The notes: a model not told the origin generated them from the sequence alone. A stretch of DNA of 37,639 nucleotides from an uncultured Victivallales bacterium (GCA_944390735.1 CALXRL010000008.1:1-37639); one strand, 5' to 3'; shown: positions 22,480 to 32,912, counted from the first letter of the stretch. Numbers and translations: made by a program.

Positions 22480-25400
22480 TTATTTGCGGATGAGTTCAAA
22501 GAAGGGGGTCGGCCCGTTCGGAAGCGCGCCTGTGTCGATTTCCGCGATCCAGCGTTTTCCGTCGCGTTTCAACTCCAGCGGAGCACGGCGGATGCCGTTC
22601 ACGGAAAGCGGATGGAGCTGATACTCCCCTTCCGCAAGGGACAGGGCCACACGGAAGCGTCCCGTCCGGAGCAGAACGGGAAAGGTGCCGGCATTGAGCA
22701 CCGTGACCCGGTCGGAGGTCATCCGGAGACCCGTTGCCGCCTGTTCCGTGAGGATGGCAAGAACCATGCGCCCGGATTCCGTCAGCGCTTTGCCGTCCAC
22801 TGAGGTGAGGGCAATGGTTGAATTGAGTCCGCGCCCGAGGATCTCCAGCACCCGGAAGCGCGCGGTGTTTCCCGCCAGCTGTGCCGCAGCCTCCGTCTTC
22901 GGCGTGCAGACTTTCATGGAGCAGGAACCCTGTTCGAGCAGAAGTTCCCCGGTGTCGCTCTCAAACACCTGGGTGTCGGGATTGCTCCGGTTTCCCGCGG
23001 GAAGGATGCCATGCGTTTTCAGATAGTCCACCGTTTTCCGAAGCGAGAAGGTCCGTTTGTCCGCGGCGCCGACTTCGCTGAAGAAGAGTTCCATTTTCGC
23101 CTGCGATCCGCCTGCCGGAGCCAGCGTCAGACAGGACTTTGTTTCCCGGAGACGAAAGGCCGAACCGCTCTGAAACGGCTGATCCTTCACCCGGAGACCG
23201 AACCCGGTCAGAAGCGAAAGTTTCGACTGCTCGGAATTCACCGCGCTCTCCGGCGGACAGTCCCGCAGATAGGCCCGGTCATACGCCACTTCGATCCGGT
23301 TCCGCGACCGGCGCACATCGCCGCGCCCGTACAGGCACGCGCCCAGAAATTCATTCGCTCTGTGAAGCGGCGAATCGTACACACGGAAGGAATCCGGCCC
23401 TTTCGGCGGATTGTAGATCAGATCCGGATTCCGGTCCAGCCAGACCGCTCCCTGATGGACAAACACTCCGCCGAAATTCTGAAGCGCCGCATAGGCCGGA
23501 AATGTCAGCGCGTTCTCATACTGATACTGATTGGCGTAGCAGTGGTTCTGTTCCGTAATCAGGATCGGGCGGTCCGCGATCCGGGAGGCCGAAGCCGTCA
23601 GAAAGTGCGGCACCGCCAGTTCAATGGAACTGTTCTGCACATACTGCGTGCCCGCCTCGCCCCAGCCGCCGCGGGGATGGTTGAAGTAGGTGTTGATCGA
23701 AACGGCGTCGCTGCACTCCGCACGCAGTCCGCTGTGGCGGATCTGCTTTCCGCAGTTGTACTGCGTGACAAGTCCCGGATATCCCAGCTTCCGGATCTCC
23801 GATGCGCACCACTTCTGAAGATTCGAAAGACACTGGAACAGAAATTCATTCCAGTCCCGGTTCTCCTGATTGTTCACCCAGTACCGCTGCGGTTCCGCAA
23901 GCTCCGCGATTCCGGAGGCGGAAAGCTCTCCTTTCCACGCTTTTTTCACGCCGTCGAACGATCCGTATTTTTTCTTGAGGAACGCATGCCAGCGCTCCAG
24001 AAGACGCGTCTTCAGCTCCTTCGGCAGCCTTGCGTAGTAATGGATTCCGAGCTCCAGCTCGTTGCTGAACTCCAGACAGAGCACGGCCGGCTCATCCTTC
24101 CACGCGATTCCCGTATAGGGATTCACATGGTTCAGGAGCCGCTCCGCCAGTCGCTTCCACGCCCCGCGGACGACCGGATCGCCGATGATGAAGCGGAAGC
24201 GACCCTCCAGACGGTCCTGACTGTTCCAGTACCGTTTCCCGAGCGAGCCGTAATCCAGATTGACATAAAAGTAAATGCCCTGTTTTTTCCCTTCCGCAAG
24301 AAGATAATCCATGAAGTCCAGCCATTTTTCCTGATAGTCGGGAGCAGCGACGTTGCGGTTGTCGGGAATGGCTCCGATCCGGAGCGCGTTGTATCCCTGT
24401 CTGCGCATCAGGGAGCAGAACAGCGGAACGTCTTTGCTGCGGTCGCGCTTGATTTTCTTCCGTTCCCCGATGCGGAAGAGCCGGTCGCATCCCCATTCCG
24501 CGAATCCGAAGAACCGCTGCTCGACGCCCGGACGTTTCTCAAATTCCAGTCCGCCTCCCGGGGAGAAACGGACCCTGCCGTATTTTCCGGAAGGTCCCGG
24601 CTCCAGAAAAGGATCCAGGTCGATCGCGGATCCCCGGACCACCGCCAGCGCCGGAAAGTCGCAGACCTTCCAGGACGCATCCGGTTTGAACTCGTTCATC
24701 CCGATGGCAACCTCCCTCGAAGCGAAACTCCCCGCCCCGACAATCCACACCGAGTTCCCTTTCGTGGAAAGCGTGATGGCGGTGACTTCCTTGCCCGGAA
24801 GCGTGAAACGCGAAAGATAGAATCCGCCTTTCCGGTTCTGCTTGACCGGCAGAGCACAGACTTTTTTCGCATTTGCCGCCCCGGTAATGGAAATCCAGTC
24901 CAGAACGTCGCGTCCGGAGAGAATCTCGTATTCCGCATTGAGTCCGTCGGCAAAATGGAAGCGGATGCTGCCGATCGCCGTCCCTTTTTTCGGCGTCCAG
25001 CAGGAGGTGTGAAGCAGATAGAAGAATTTCTGACGCGGATACGGTTTCCGGAACGGTATTTTTACCGTGTTCAGACCCGTCCGGCAGAACCGGGAATCGA
25101 ACGTCAGAACCGCTTTCCCTCCGTTTGAAGCCGGATCCACCAGCGTGAATTCCATGCCGCCGAAGGAGACCAGGGACGGATCCAGTCCGTGCAGATCCTC
25201 TTCGGGCCCCTGATCGGACCATCCGCCTCTGCCGTCACCGGCCTTCTCATCCGCGAAATCGCGGTTTGCCCAGGGCCGGAGATCCACCGGCGTGACATCC
25301 CGCCCGGGATGCAGAGGCCCGGCGAAACGATGCTGAAACGTCAGCTCCGCCGGAACTTTTCCCCGGACTTTGATCGTGAATACGGCACGAGAATCGGCGG

Positions 25401-25878
25401 AGGTCAGAAGACAGTGCTTTCCGAACTTCACGATTCCGCGGTCGGAGATGATCCTCGCCGGAAACTTCTCTCCCCCCGGATAGCTGCGGACCTTCCAGAC
25501 TGAATTTCCCTGCTCCAGATCCCCGTTCGGAAGCAGATTCCCGTTCAGGGCGATGTTGTCGAAAAACGTGCCGTAAATGGTCTGCTTCCCTTTCGAGGCC
25601 AGACTGAAAAACTGAACCGAAACGATGCCGTCCTTTTCCGGAACAAAGGTGATTTTCCGGGACTCCCAGCCTTCCCCCTTTCCGCTCAGATCAAAGGTCA
25701 CGACTTTGCCGTTGAGTTCCGGCTGTCCGGAAAATTTCAGGTAGGTGCCCTTGCCGCCCGATTCGATTTTCGCATCGTTCAGATTCACCGAGCCATGCAG
25801 ATGCACCCGGCCGGTGTTCAGCGCGGAGAGTGTCAGCGGCAGAAGCAGCCCCGCAAAAAGACAAAATAAGACTTTCAT
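22480..25878 (-). CDS. Very large secreted glycosidase-like protein, clan GH-A type
   Basis: A 1132-residue exported protein (signal MKVLFCLFAGLLLPLTLSAL). Residues about 20-430 are beta-rich and contain one or two CBM-like sandwiches. The TIM barrel spans about 450-830: NALRIGAIPDN, CLEFSNELEL (Glu607, acid/base after Asn as in clan GH-A), SINTYFNHPRGGWG and ILITEQNH (Glu776, nucleophile). A C-terminal beta domain completes it. The motif style is that of GH5/GH42-like enzymes acting on plant or host polysaccharides, but the family and substrate cannot be named. GGAG lies 7 bases before the ATG. It is second in a two-gene unit, 31 bases after an H-X9-DG pseudopilin gene. Confidence 0.8.
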   Translation of the reverse strand: MKVLFCLFAGLLLPLTLSALNTGRVHLHGSVNLNDAKIESGGKGTYLKFSGQPELNGKVVTFDLSGKGEGWESRKITFVPEKDGIVSVQFFSLASKGKQTIYGTFFDNIALNGNLLPNGDLEQGNSVWKVRSYPGGEKFPARIISDRGIVKFGKHCLLTSADSRAVFTIKVRGKVPAELTFQHRFAGPLHPGRDVTPVDLRPWANRDFADEKAGDGRGGWSDQGPEEDLHGLDPSLVSFGGMEFTLVDPASNGGKAVLTFDSRFCRTGLNTVKIPFRKPYPRQKFFYLLHTSCWTPKKGTAIGSIRFHFADGLNAEYEILSGRDVLDWISITGAANAKKVCALPVKQNRKGGFYLSRFTLPGKEVTAITLSTKGNSVWIVGAGSFASREVAIGMNEFKPDASWKVCDFPALAVVRGSAIDLDPFLEPGPSGKYGRVRFSPGGGLEFEKRPGVEQRFFGFAEWGCDRLFRIGERKKIKRDRSKDVPLFCSLMRRQGYNALRIGAIPDNRNVAAPDYQEKWLDFMDYLLAEGKKQGIYFYVNLDYGSLGKRYWNSQDRLEGRFRFIIGDPVVRGAWKRLAERLLNHVNPYTGIAWKDEPAVLCLEFSNELELGIHYYARLPKELKTRLLERWHAFLKKKYGSFDGVKKAWKGELSASGIAELAEPQRYWVNNQENRDWNEFLFQCLSNLQKWCASEIRKLGYPGLVTQYNCGKQIRHSGLRAECSDAVSINTYFNHPRGGWGEAGTQYVQNSSIELAVPHFLTASASRIADRPILITEQNHCYANQYQYENALTFPAYAALQNFGGVFVHQGAVWLDRNPDLIYNPPKGPDSFRVYDSPLHRANEFLGACLYGRGDVRRSRNRIEVAYDRAYLRDCPPESAVNSEQSKLSLLTGFGLRVKDQPFQSGSAFRLRETKSCLTLAPAGGSQAKMELFFSEVGAADKRTFSLRKTVDYLKTHGILPAGNRSNPDTQVFESDTGELLLEQGSCSMKVCTPKTEAAAQLAGNTARFRVLEILGRGLNSTIALTSVDGKALTESGRMVLAILTEQAATGLRMTSDRVTVLNAGTFPVLLRTGRFRVALSLAEGEYQLHPLSVNGIRRAPLELKRDGKRWIAEIDTGALPNGPTPFFELIRK

Positions 25879-25909
25879 GAAAAATACTCCCTGTTCATGA
25901 GTTTTTCGG

Positions 25910-26614
25910 TTATGGATACGTCAGTCGGTAATCGGCCCTGCGGAACCGGCCGCCGTTGGTATAGATCCAGCCGGTGGGCGTGAAGTTCCGGTAGCAGGAA
26001 TAGAAGTCACTGCCGCCCGCGTGTCCGTCGGCATACCAGTTGTTGGTCCGGTTGCCATGGCGGAAATGAATCCCCTGGAAATTCGGACCGTGAAAACTCC
26101 AGGAAGGCAGACCGGTGACCGTGTCAATGCTGTCGAACAGAACCGGAAAACGGGAGGCGTGCTTCAGTTTCCGGAAATCAATCCACTGGGGATTGTTGTG
26201 ATCCAGACCGCCCGAGATCACCGGATTCCCGTGCGCCCGGTCCACCGTATCGCCCAGCAGGGCGTAGATCCTCATCCCGTAGGTCCGCGCATAAAAATTC
26301 GATTCCCGGTACATGGTCGGAAACGAGGGGCAGTATGCGCTCTTCGGGATGGCTTTCCGCGATCCGAACACCTCCACCCCCCAGTAATAGTTGTCCGCTT
26401 TGTCGTCCGTGACAAACTGAACTGCCAGAATGTCGTTGTTCTGATCCGCATACATCCGGCAGGCGAATCCCGTCTGTTTCAGATTCGAAATGCAGGAAGC
26501 CGAACGCGCCTTCTCCCGCGCCGAATTCAGAGCGGGAAGCAGGATCGCCGATAAAATTGCAATAATTGCAATCACGATCAGGAGTTCTATCAATGTAAAA
26601 ATCTTCCGGGCCAT
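25910..26614 (-). CDS. H-X9-DG pseudopilin (prepilin-type N-terminus), second copy
   Basis: A 234-residue protein. [20 protein letters not shown] is a textbook prepilin leader and helix followed by [20 protein letters not shown], the usual sequence in this family. The C-terminal region holds [18 protein letters not shown], an H-X9-DG motif. The start at 26614 is fixed by the leader, by GGAGAAA upstream and by a good promoter; the longer open frame would begin before the promoter's start site. It is the first gene of a unit with the 1132-residue secreted glycosidase. It differs from the pseudopilin at 18663 outside the helix and the motif, so the pair are paralogues rather than a recent duplication. 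Confidence 0.9.
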   Translation of the reverse strand: MARKIFTLIELLIVIAIIAILSAILLPALNSAREKARSASCISNLKQTGFACRMYADQNNDILAVQFVTDDKADNYYWGVEVFGSRKAIPKSAYCPSFPTMYRESNFYARTYGMRIYALLGDTVDRAHGNPVISGGLDHNNPQWIDFRKLKHASRFPVLFDSIDTVTGLPSWSFHGPNFQGIHFRHGNRTNNWYADGHAGGSDFYSCYRNFTPTGWIYTNGGRFRRADYRLTYP

Positions 26615-26662
26615 GGATGGTTTCTCCGTTCCTGTTGACAATCTGTTTTTTTGTGTGGATAC

Positions 26663-26691
26663 ATTATACAATACAAGCGCTGGAAAAACAA
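26663..26691 (-). promoter_or_regulatory. Promoter of the second pseudopilin-glycosidase operon
   Basis: Minus strand: -35 TTGTTT (plus 26686-26691), 17-bp spacer, consensus -10 TATAAT (plus 26663-26668). It lies in the divergent gap before the AraC-type regulator gene, the natural place for that regulator to act. Confidence 0.7.
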
Positions 26692-26797
26692 GAGAAGAAT
26701 AATAACAAAAATATGACTTTTGGGGCACATCGTTCCTTGCATTTCGGAAAAATGAATGTATTTGTAAGAAATGGAATTATAACATCAGGAGATGTCA

Positions 26798-27625
26798 ATG
26801 AGCAGGAAACGGGGATTTTCCTATGCGCTTCTCGGCTCGGTGGAGAATCGGGTGTCGACGCCGCTTCCGCTGTATGTTCACGCGCTCGGTCATGTGACGC
26901 GCTATTTCCCGTATCAGGAGGATCTGCCGCCGCGGAAGGAGCCGTTTGTCGAGGTGTACTGGTGCATTTCGGGCGCCGGACGGTTCTTCCTGGAGGGAGG
27001 AGAGGAGCAGATCATGCGCGCAGGCGATGTCTTTTACCGCCTGGAAAACGAACGCCACTACCACGAGATCGTGGAGGAGCCGTGGGAATACCGCTGGCTG
27101 ACCTTCGCCGGACCGTTGGCGGAACCGCTTTTGAAATCCTATCAGTATCCGCACAAATGCTTTCATGCGGGGCCGTGTCCGCGCGAACTCTACATGCGTC
27201 TGGAAACGCTGATGCGCGAAAAGACCGATTACAACTACCGGGAATCGGTCGCCGTGATCTGTTCCATTCTTGCCCGGTTCGGCGGAAGCGGCGACACCAC
27301 TTCGCCGGAGGCCGGTCTGACAGGCCGCGCCAAGGATGTCTGTTCCATCCACTATCAGGATCCGACGTTCGACATCAACACCCTCTCCTCCATTCTGAAT
27401 GTGAACCGCTGGACGCTGCGCCGCGCTTTCCGCCGCCATCTCAAGACCACGCCGAGCGCCTTTCTGTTCGAGATGCGCATGAACAATGCCTTCAAGCTGC
27501 TCCGGAACACCCGTCTGCCGATCGCGCGCATCGCCAGAGAGTGCGGATTTGCGGATACCAGCTACTTCTGCAAGGTCATCCGGGAGATCACGGGCAATTC
27601 GCCCTCCAGACTCCGCCGGAGCTGA
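26798..27625 (+). CDS. AraC-family transcriptional regulator
   Basis: A 275-residue activator. The N-terminal part is a cupin-like sensing domain (FVEVYWCISGAGRFFLEG, AGDVFYRLENERHYHEI) that probably binds a sugar. The C-terminal 95 residues hold two helix-turn-helix units with family signatures (LSSILNVNRWTLRRAFRRHL, then LPIARIARECGFADTSYFCK). The ATG at 26798 has AGGAG at good spacing; ATG at 26792 is in frame but too close to that site. It is divergent from the pseudopilin-glycosidase unit, so activation of that unit is the likely role. It ends 18 bases from the convergent esterase gene. Confidence 0.93.
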   Translation: MSRKRGFSYALLGSVENRVSTPLPLYVHALGHVTRYFPYQEDLPPRKEPFVEVYWCISGAGRFFLEGGEEQIMRAGDVFYRLENERHYHEIVEEPWEYRWLTFAGPLAEPLLKSYQYPHKCFHAGPCPRELYMRLETLMREKTDYNYRESVAVICSILARFGGSGDTTSPEAGLTGRAKDVCSIHYQDPTFDINTLSSILNVNRWTLRRAFRRHLKTTPSAFLFEMRMNNAFKLLRNTRLPIARIARECGFADTSYFCKVIREITGNSPSRLRRS

Positions 27626-27643
27626 GGGGAGAAAGTGGACTCT

Positions 27644-28408
27644 TCAGGACCGTCCGCTGAAAAACAGATGGTCCATGCCCTCGTCGCTCTGGAAGAACGG
27701 ATCCCAGACGTTGTGTTCGACTCCGGGAAGCTCCCGGTAGATCAGATATTTGCAGCCGGCCTCCTTCAGCGCGCGGTACATGCTGCGCGCCCGGTGAACG
27801 GGAACGGCGGGATCCTCGTCGCCGTGAATCATGAAAATTCTCATCGCGGCCAGCTTCGGCGCCTGATGCACATCGGCTCCGCCGCAGAGAACGGCAAGCG
27901 AGGTGAAAAGATGGGGCATCCGGCACGCCATATCCCAGATGCCGTATCCCCCCATGGAGATTCCCGCTCCGGCGATCCGGGCCGGATCCGCGTCGAATTC
28001 CCGGATCTTCTCGTTCAGAAGCGCCATGGCAAGGCGCATGGGGCGCGAGGGTTCTTCCGGCATCGTGTGCTCCATCGTGTTCCAGGGAACATCGACCCAC
28101 TGCGAGCCTTTCGGACACTGCGGAAACAGCAGCACCGCCTTGAGATGATGCCTCCGGCAGTAATCCGTCAGCGGAGGCGCCGGAATGCGGACCTGAAGAA
28201 AATTGTCCTCTCCGACCGAACCGATTCCATGCAGAAAGATCAGCAGCGCGGGCCTCCCGCTCTGCGACGCTCCGCACACATACTGACAGTAGGGGAGCGA
28301 TTCGCCATCCTTCCGGAACATCTTCTGCTGAAGTCCGAGTTTCCGGACGAGATCCGGCGTCTGTTTCAGTTCGGAAAGGCTGTTGTGGATGGAAACGGGG
28401 GTTGTCAT
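27644..28408 (-). CDS. Cytoplasmic alpha/beta-hydrolase, carbohydrate esterase-like
   Basis: A 254-residue single-domain alpha/beta hydrolase. The nucleophile is Ser151 in AGISMGGYG (GxSxG). The acid is probably in HGDEDPAVP (Asp197 or Asp199) and the histidine is His232 in GVEHNVWD. The oxyanion-side motif is LIFLHGIGSVGED. Features match the CE1-like/PHB-depolymerase-like esterases that remove acetyl or feruloyl groups from polysaccharides. No signal peptide is visible from the chosen start, so intracellular deacylation of imported sugars is inferred. The start at 28408 has GGAG 8 bases upstream. Longer in-frame starts have no site. It is likely part of the same sugar regulon. Confidence 0.88.
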   Translation of the reverse strand: MTTPVSIHNSLSELKQTPDLVRKLGLQQKMFRKDGESLPYCQYVCGASQSGRPALLIFLHGIGSVGEDNFLQVRIPAPPLTDYCRRHHLKAVLLFPQCPKGSQWVDVPWNTMEHTMPEEPSRPMRLAMALLNEKIREFDADPARIAGAGISMGGYGIWDMACRMPHLFTSLAVLCGGADVHQAPKLAAMRIFMIHGDEDPAVPVHRARSMYRALKEAGCKYLIYRELPGVEHNVWDPFFQSDEGMDHLFFSGRS

Positions 28409-28574
28409 GGGAATTTCTCCTTCGTGTATTTTCTGCAACATACCTGGAAAACAGAAAAAGTCAAGAGAAAAATCGTTTTCCCCGATGCATTCCCGAGGGG
28501 GCTTTCCGCCTTCATTTTCAGCAGGGAAGTCCGGACGGAAACAGGAAGGTGACACCCGCTCCCCTCCTTGCGGA

Positions 28575-28657
28575 AATTTTACGCAAAGAATTTTACACAT
28601 TTTCCCCTGTTTATTTGCATTTTCTGTTTGATCTGATTACATTAACTGCGTAAATAA
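28575..28657. promoter_or_regulatory. Repeated motif TTTACGCA around the LacI-type gene promoter
   Basis: AATTTTACGCA (28575-28585) is repeated as AATTTTACACA (28589-28599) with a 14-bp period. The complement TGCGTAAA occurs at 28647-28654, at the expected transcript start. Two sites flanking a promoter suit a looping repressor such as the LacI-family protein encoded next to it. Confidence 0.5.
28615..28643 (+). promoter_or_regulatory. Promoter of the LacI-type gene and sugar-activation operon
   Basis: -35 TTGCAT (28615-28620), 17-bp spacer, -10 TACATT (28638-28643), about 40 bases upstream of the GTG start. Confidence 0.65.
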
Positions 28658-28682
28658 GGGTTGGAAAGAAAAGGTTCAGGAA

Positions 28683-29663
28683 GTGAAAAGCAGATTGACC
28701 ATCAACGAATTCGCCCGGAAAGCGGGGGTTTCCATTGCGACGGTTTCGCGGGCGTTCACCGGCAATGGACGAATCAGCGATGAGACCAGAAAAAAAATTC
28801 TTCTTCTTGCCAGCGAGGTGGGATATTCCGCAGGACGCGGGCGCGGATCGCGCCGCGACGATACGCCGCCGAAAGTCATTTTCTACTATCCCGAGGTCTA
28901 TTCGGATGAGCCGGATTATTTTATTGCGGAAATCACTCTGTCCATCAAACGAAGCATTGCCTGCGAAAATATTTTCACAATCACTCCGTTTGACGAGAAT
29001 GACGATCATGTCATTGATTCCGCCAGGCTGCAGATGCTGGACGGTTCCATCGCGGGAGCATTCATTGTCGCCGCGACTCCCGGGGCAAGGAAACTTGCGA
29101 AAATGGCGGAAAGCTGTTCTCTTCCGTATGTGATTATCGGGAGCATCCCGGGCTTTGAGTCGAATTCGGTGCTCTACGACAACGAGTACGGTGCGTTTCT
29201 GGCGGGCAAATATTTCCGGGAGACGGGACGGAAGCATCCCGCCTACATCACCGGTCACCTTGACAGTGCGAAACAGGCCGGATTCAAACGTGGATTCGGG
29301 GATTCGGATCTTCTTGTGATTCCCGGAGGTGCCGGATTCCGCTTCGGAACCAATGCGCTGAACTTCATCCGGAAAAACCATTCGGAGGTGGACTGCGTCC
29401 TCTGCGCAAACGACATTCTTGCAATGGGACTGATGAAGGAGGCGGAAAACAGGGGCATCCGCATTCCGAGGGATCTTGCGGTCATCGGGTTTGACGACAT
29501 TGCCGTTTCGCGTTACTTTCATCCGGCGATCTCCTCGGTCTCGCTGCATCTGGTCAAAATCGGGAAAACCGCGGTGGAGCTGCTGCGGAAACAGTTCGCC
29601 GGGGAGAGGCATGTTCAGTCGGAGGTCGTTCAATGCGACCTGGTCCTGCGCCAGTCCACCTGA
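28683..29663 (+). CDS. LacI-family transcriptional regulator
   Basis: A 326-residue repressor. The N-terminal LacI helix-turn-helix and hinge are clear (TINEFARKAGVSIATVSRAF, then KILLLASEVGYS). The periplasmic-binding-protein-like core includes VLCANDILAMGLM and DLAVIGFDDIAVSRYFHP. It starts with GTG, preceded by AGGTTCAGGAA. The core is about ten residues shorter than average. It is followed after 59 bases by the nucleotidyltransferase gene, so it probably controls its own operon in response to a sugar. Inverted TTTACGCA motifs flank its promoter. Confidence 0.95.
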   Translation: MKSRLTINEFARKAGVSIATVSRAFTGNGRISDETRKKILLLASEVGYSAGRGRGSRRDDTPPKVIFYYPEVYSDEPDYFIAEITLSIKRSIACENIFTITPFDENDDHVIDSARLQMLDGSIAGAFIVAATPGARKLAKMAESCSLPYVIIGSIPGFESNSVLYDNEYGAFLAGKYFRETGRKHPAYITGHLDSAKQAGFKRGFGDSDLLVIPGGAGFRFGTNALNFIRKNHSEVDCVLCANDILAMGLMKEAENRGIRIPRDLAVIGFDDIAVSRYFHPAISSVSLHLVKIGKTAVELLRKQFAGERHVQSEVVQCDLVLRQST

Positions 29664-29722
29664 GAAAAAGAAAAAAATCGGCAATTCACCGACAAATGAT
29701 ATTCAAAAAGAGGAGAAGGATT

Positions 29723-30625
29723 ATGGAAAAGACACTCGTTCTGCTCGCCGCGGGCATGGGCAGCCGCTACGGCGGACTCAAACAGCTCGATCAGCTCGGC
29801 CCCCACGGGGAGACTCTGATGGACTACTCCATTTTCGACGCGCTCCGCGCCGGATTCACCAGAATCGTCTTCATCATCCGGCACGACATTGAGGAGGAGT
29901 TCAAGCGTGTGGTCGGCAGCCGCTACGACCATGTGGTCGATGTCGCCTATGCGTTTCAGTCTCTGGAGGATCTTCCCGCCGGCTTCACGGCGCCCGCCGG
30001 GAGAACCAAACCCTGGGGAACCGGACAGGCGGTTTATGCGGCGAGAAATCTGGTCAGGACTCCCTTCGCCGTCATCAATTCCGATGATTTCTACGGGGCG
30101 GACGGCTATCGCAAGCTCGCCGAAGGACTCGATTCCGCCGCCCGTGACGAATTCTGCATGTGCGGATTCTTTCTGCGGAATACCCTGTCCGAGAACGGTT
30201 CCGTTTCCCGCGGCATCTGCTCTCTGAACGCCGACGGAACTCTGAAGGATGTGGTGGAACACACCCGAATTGAAAGAGTGAACGGCAAAATTCTCAGTAC
30301 GCTGGAGGACGGTTCCCAGGTCGAGTTCACCGGCAGCGAGGTGGTCTCCATGAACATGTGGGGGTTCCAGCCCTCCCTCTTCGGAGAACTGGAAAGACTC
30401 TTCCGCGCGTTTCTGGAGGAACACTCCTCCGAGCTCAAGAGCGAATTTTACATTCCGTTTGTCGCGGACCGGCTGATTCAGGAGGGCCGGGCCAGAGTCA
30501 AAGTCCTGACCTCCGCCGACACCTGGTTCGGCGTGACCTACAAGGAGGACAAGCCGGTGGTTCAGAACGGTCTCCGCGCGCTGGTCGAAGCCGGCGTTTA
30601 TCCCGAGAATCTTTTCCGGAAGTGA
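29723..30625 (+). CDS. Sugar-1-phosphate nucleotidyltransferase-like protein
   Basis: A 300-residue protein of the NTP-transferase fold. The N-terminal nucleotide-binding motif is LVLLAAGMGSRYGGLKQLDQ, followed by DYSIFDALRAGF, KPWGTGQAVYAAR and VINSDDFYGADGYR, the metal-binding Asp region. It should join a sugar-1-phosphate to UTP or another NTP. Proteins of this type often lie beside NahK-type kinases, as here. The exact sugar and nucleotide are not readable. AGGAGAAGG precedes the ATG; an earlier in-frame start lies in the LacI tail and is not credible. The kinase gene starts 6 bases after its stop. Confidence 0.85.
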   Translation: MEKTLVLLAAGMGSRYGGLKQLDQLGPHGETLMDYSIFDALRAGFTRIVFIIRHDIEEEFKRVVGSRYDHVVDVAYAFQSLEDLPAGFTAPAGRTKPWGTGQAVYAARNLVRTPFAVINSDDFYGADGYRKLAEGLDSAARDEFCMCGFFLRNTLSENGSVSRGICSLNADGTLKDVVEHTRIERVNGKILSTLEDGSQVEFTGSEVVSMNMWGFQPSLFGELERLFRAFLEEHSSELKSEFYIPFVADRLIQEGRARVKVLTSADTWFGVTYKEDKPVVQNGLRALVEAGVYPENLFRK

Positions 30626-30631
30626 GAGGGT

Positions 30632-31734
30632 ATGATGAATTCGAACTATGATTTTCAGTCGATCTGTTCGCAGTTCCGGCTGTATGGGGATTTCGTCTCC
30701 GTCCAGCCTTACGGAAATGGGCACATCAACGACACCTATCAGCTGACCTACTGTCAGAGCGGAAAGAACGTCCGCTACATTCTTCAGAAAATCAATACGA
30801 ACGTGTTCCGCAATCCGGTCAGTCTGATGGACAACATCCAGCGCGTGACGGAACATTTGAAACGGAAATGCACCAATTCGCGCGGAACGCTGACTCTGAT
30901 TCTCACGGAGAAGTGGAAGCCTTATGTGGTGGATGCTTCCGGCAACTACTGGCGCGTCTATCTTTTCATTGAAAATGCCAGAAGCTATGATGTGCTGGAA
31001 ACGGAACAGCAGGCGTACGAAGCGGCCAAGGTATTCGGTCAGTTTCAGGCGGATCTGGTGGATCTTCCCGGTCCGCGGCTCATTGAGACGATTCCCGATT
31101 TTCACAATACTCCTGCCCGGGTCGCCGCGCTGGAGAAGGCGATCCGCGAGGACCGCTGCGGCCGCGTCGCTTCCGTGCGGAAAGAGATTGATTTTGTCCT
31201 TTCCCGGCGGGAGGAGGCCGGCCGTCTGCTGGAGCTGAATGCCCGGGGTGTGATTCCGGAACGCATCACGCACAATGACACCAAGCTCAACAATGTGCTG
31301 ATCGACACCGAAAACGGAACGGGCATCTGCGTGATTGATCTTGACACCGTCATGCCGGGACTTGCCCACTACGATTTCGGCGACATGGTCCGCACCGGGA
31401 CCAGTCCCGCGGCGGAAGATGAGAGGGATCTCTCCAAAGTGACCATGCAGTTCGGAATGTTTGAAGCGCTTCTCCGGGGATACTGCGCAACGGCCGGATC
31501 GTTCCTGAACGACGTCGAACTGGAGTATCTCCCGTTCAGCGGCAAACTGATCACCCTGGAGATCGGAATGCGTTTTCTGACCGATTATCTGGAAGGAGAC
31601 GTCTACTTCAAGATCCACCGGGACAATCACAATCTGGATCGCTGCCGCACGCAGTTCAAGCTCGTGGAGTCCATCGAGCAGCAGTACGGGCGGATGAGGA
31701 AACTGACAGACGAAATCAAAAAGGAATTGAAAAA

Positions 31735-31738
<4 letters not shown>
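30632..31738 (+). CDS. Anomeric sugar kinase of the APH family (NahK-like)
   Basis: A 368-residue cytoplasmic kinase with an aminoglycoside-phosphotransferase fold. The N-terminal part has PYGNGHINDTYQLTY and YILQKINTNVF, with the ATP-binding lysine in QKIN. The catalytic loop is ITHNDTKLNNVL and the metal site is VIDLDTVMPGLAHYDFGD. This pattern and length match N-acetylhexosamine 1-kinase (NahK/LnpB), which phosphorylates GlcNAc or GalNAc at C1. Proteins of this group are often mislabelled mucin desulfatase. Between a nucleotidyltransferase and an epimerase, it fits salvage of released sugars to nucleotide sugars. The last four bases overlap the epimerase start (ATGA). Confidence 0.87.
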
Positions 31739-32685
<947 letters not shown>

Positions 32686-32716
32686 ACGATCCCGATGGCG
32701 CAGGAGGGGGCGCATA

Positions 32717-32758
32717 CGGAAGGAAGAGGTGATGTTTTCCCGCGTCCTCTTCCTTCCG
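32717..32758. other. 13-bp perfect hairpin without a T run
   Basis: CGGAAGGAAGAGG (32717-32729) pairs with its complement at 32746-32758 across a 16-nt loop, 31 bases after the epimerase stop. Neither strand has a T run after the stem, so a classic intrinsic terminator is unlikely. RNA stabilisation or a recombination relic are alternatives. Confidence 0.6.
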
Positions 32759-32838
32759 GGAACGGGGAAGATCGGCTTTCTCCGGACCTTGTTTCCGCGG
32801 GACGGCAAACAAAATGCAATAAAAAATTCGGGATTTCC

Positions 32839-32867
32839 TTGCGCGATTGCATTTTACGATGTATAAT
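32839..32867 (+). promoter_or_regulatory. Promoter of yajC-secDF
   Basis: -35 TTGCGC (32839-32844), 17-bp spacer, consensus -10 TATAAT (32862-32867). The leader is about 38 nt. Confidence 0.7.
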
Positions 32868-32912
32868 ACAATTTATGTCATTGTACACTAATTTTAAAGA
32901 AGGAATCGAAAT

